Below are positions 6,738 to 6,891 of a stretch of DNA of 6,891 nt, one piece after another. How positions within the stretch are numbered: position 1 is the stretch's first letter; every line of letters starts with the position of its first letter. A program made the position numbers and the translations under genes. The stretch covers positions 1 to 6,891 of the forward strand of contig JAEUJT010000069.1 in assembly GCA_016793525.1 (NCBI GenBank). Reading direction: 5' to 3'. The notes under the pieces are model-generated. The model ran no database searches and was not told the DNA's origin. It worked only from the letters and a program-made list of their open reading frames with translations. The stretch comes from Archangium sp. (lineage in GTDB: Bacteria > Myxococcota > Myxococcia > Myxococcales > Myxococcaceae).

Positions 6738-6891
6738 CTACCCGCCCCCACGGGACGTGAAGCGGTTCAGCGCGAGCTCAGTCTTTGCGTCTTGAATGAC
6801 GCCGTCGGCGATCGCCTGCAGCAGCGACTCGCGAGAGTGCCAGCGCAGCGCGCCGCCTTCTTCGAGCGGAGAGCCATCGCCCTCGGGTTCA
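6738..6891 (-). CDS. C-terminal fragment of a probable Nudix hydrolase, 5' part beyond window
   Basis: The minus strand is open for 50 codons from the right edge to a TAG at 6740-6738. The readable part ends in LRWHSRESLLQAIADGVIQ, then DAKTELALNRF, then SRGGG. The pattern of tryptophan, a helix, D-G-x-I-x-D-A-K-T and a final helix resembles the C-terminal end of ADP-ribose-pyrophosphatase-type Nudix hydrolases. The Nudix box itself (GX5EX7REUXEEXGU) would lie beyond the window, so the assignment is an inference from the tail only. The reading frame ends 4 bases before the preferred aminotransferase start, which supports a common transcript. Confidence 0.6.
   Translation of the reverse strand, partial: EPEGDGSPLEEGGALRWHSRESLLQAIADGVIQDAKTELALNRFTSRGGG

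Noticed and set aside
5633..6760. Plus-strand open frame of 375 codons antisense to the whole aminotransferase gene
   Set aside because: Composition is skewed to arginine, glutamate and valine with no motif, while the opposite strand encodes a complete PLP enzyme. It is a GC-driven shadow.
1..6891. CRISPR array, tRNA/rRNA genes, insertion sequence, phage or defence island
   Set aside because: No periodic repeats with spacers, no cloverleaf-like stretches, no transposase or integrase frames and no terminal inverted repeats were seen. Gaps between genes are at most 148 bases.

Overview
The window is GC-rich and densely coding, with frequent GTG and TTG starts and long arginine-rich antisense shadow frames. 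This looks like a chromosomal segment of a high-GC proteobacterium-like organism. A myxobacterium or another Myxococcota/deltaproteobacterial relative is my best guess. That rests on general style (GC content, an acid-rich extended GreB, large unrecognised proteins), not on a marker gene. I see no mobile element, CRISPR array, tRNA or rRNA.

Layout. The left half (1-3051) is a minus-strand run, read right to left. It starts with an organophosphate:phosphate-antiporter-type MFS transporter. A GreB-type transcript cleavage factor follows after 6 bases, and then a PIN-PhoH family ATPase, which leaves the window at its C-terminal part. A 148-base divergent intergenic region (3052-3199) carries two adjacent inverted repeats that look like operator candidates. 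From it a plus-strand pair departs: a 543-residue protein I cannot assign to a family, with one predicted membrane hairpin, and a HAD-superfamily phosphohydrolase 51 bases downstream. At the right, converging on the HAD gene with only 6 bases between stop codons, lies a minus-strand pair: the C-terminal end of a probable Nudix hydrolase and a class I/II PLP-dependent aminotransferase.

How the genes may work together. The transporter-greB-phoH run combines phosphorylated-solute uptake with two RNA-related housekeeping factors (rescue of backtracked RNA polymerase, and a PIN nuclease/ATPase). The order suggests co-transcription, not a single pathway. The unassigned membrane protein and the HAD enzyme are the most obscure pair. 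Their linkage is inferred from spacing and strand only. The Nudix and aminotransferase genes are arranged almost stop-to-start and are probably translated from one message. I do not see a convincing new defence or mobile system. The points most worth a second look are the unassigned protein with its HAD partner and the paired palindromes that precede it.
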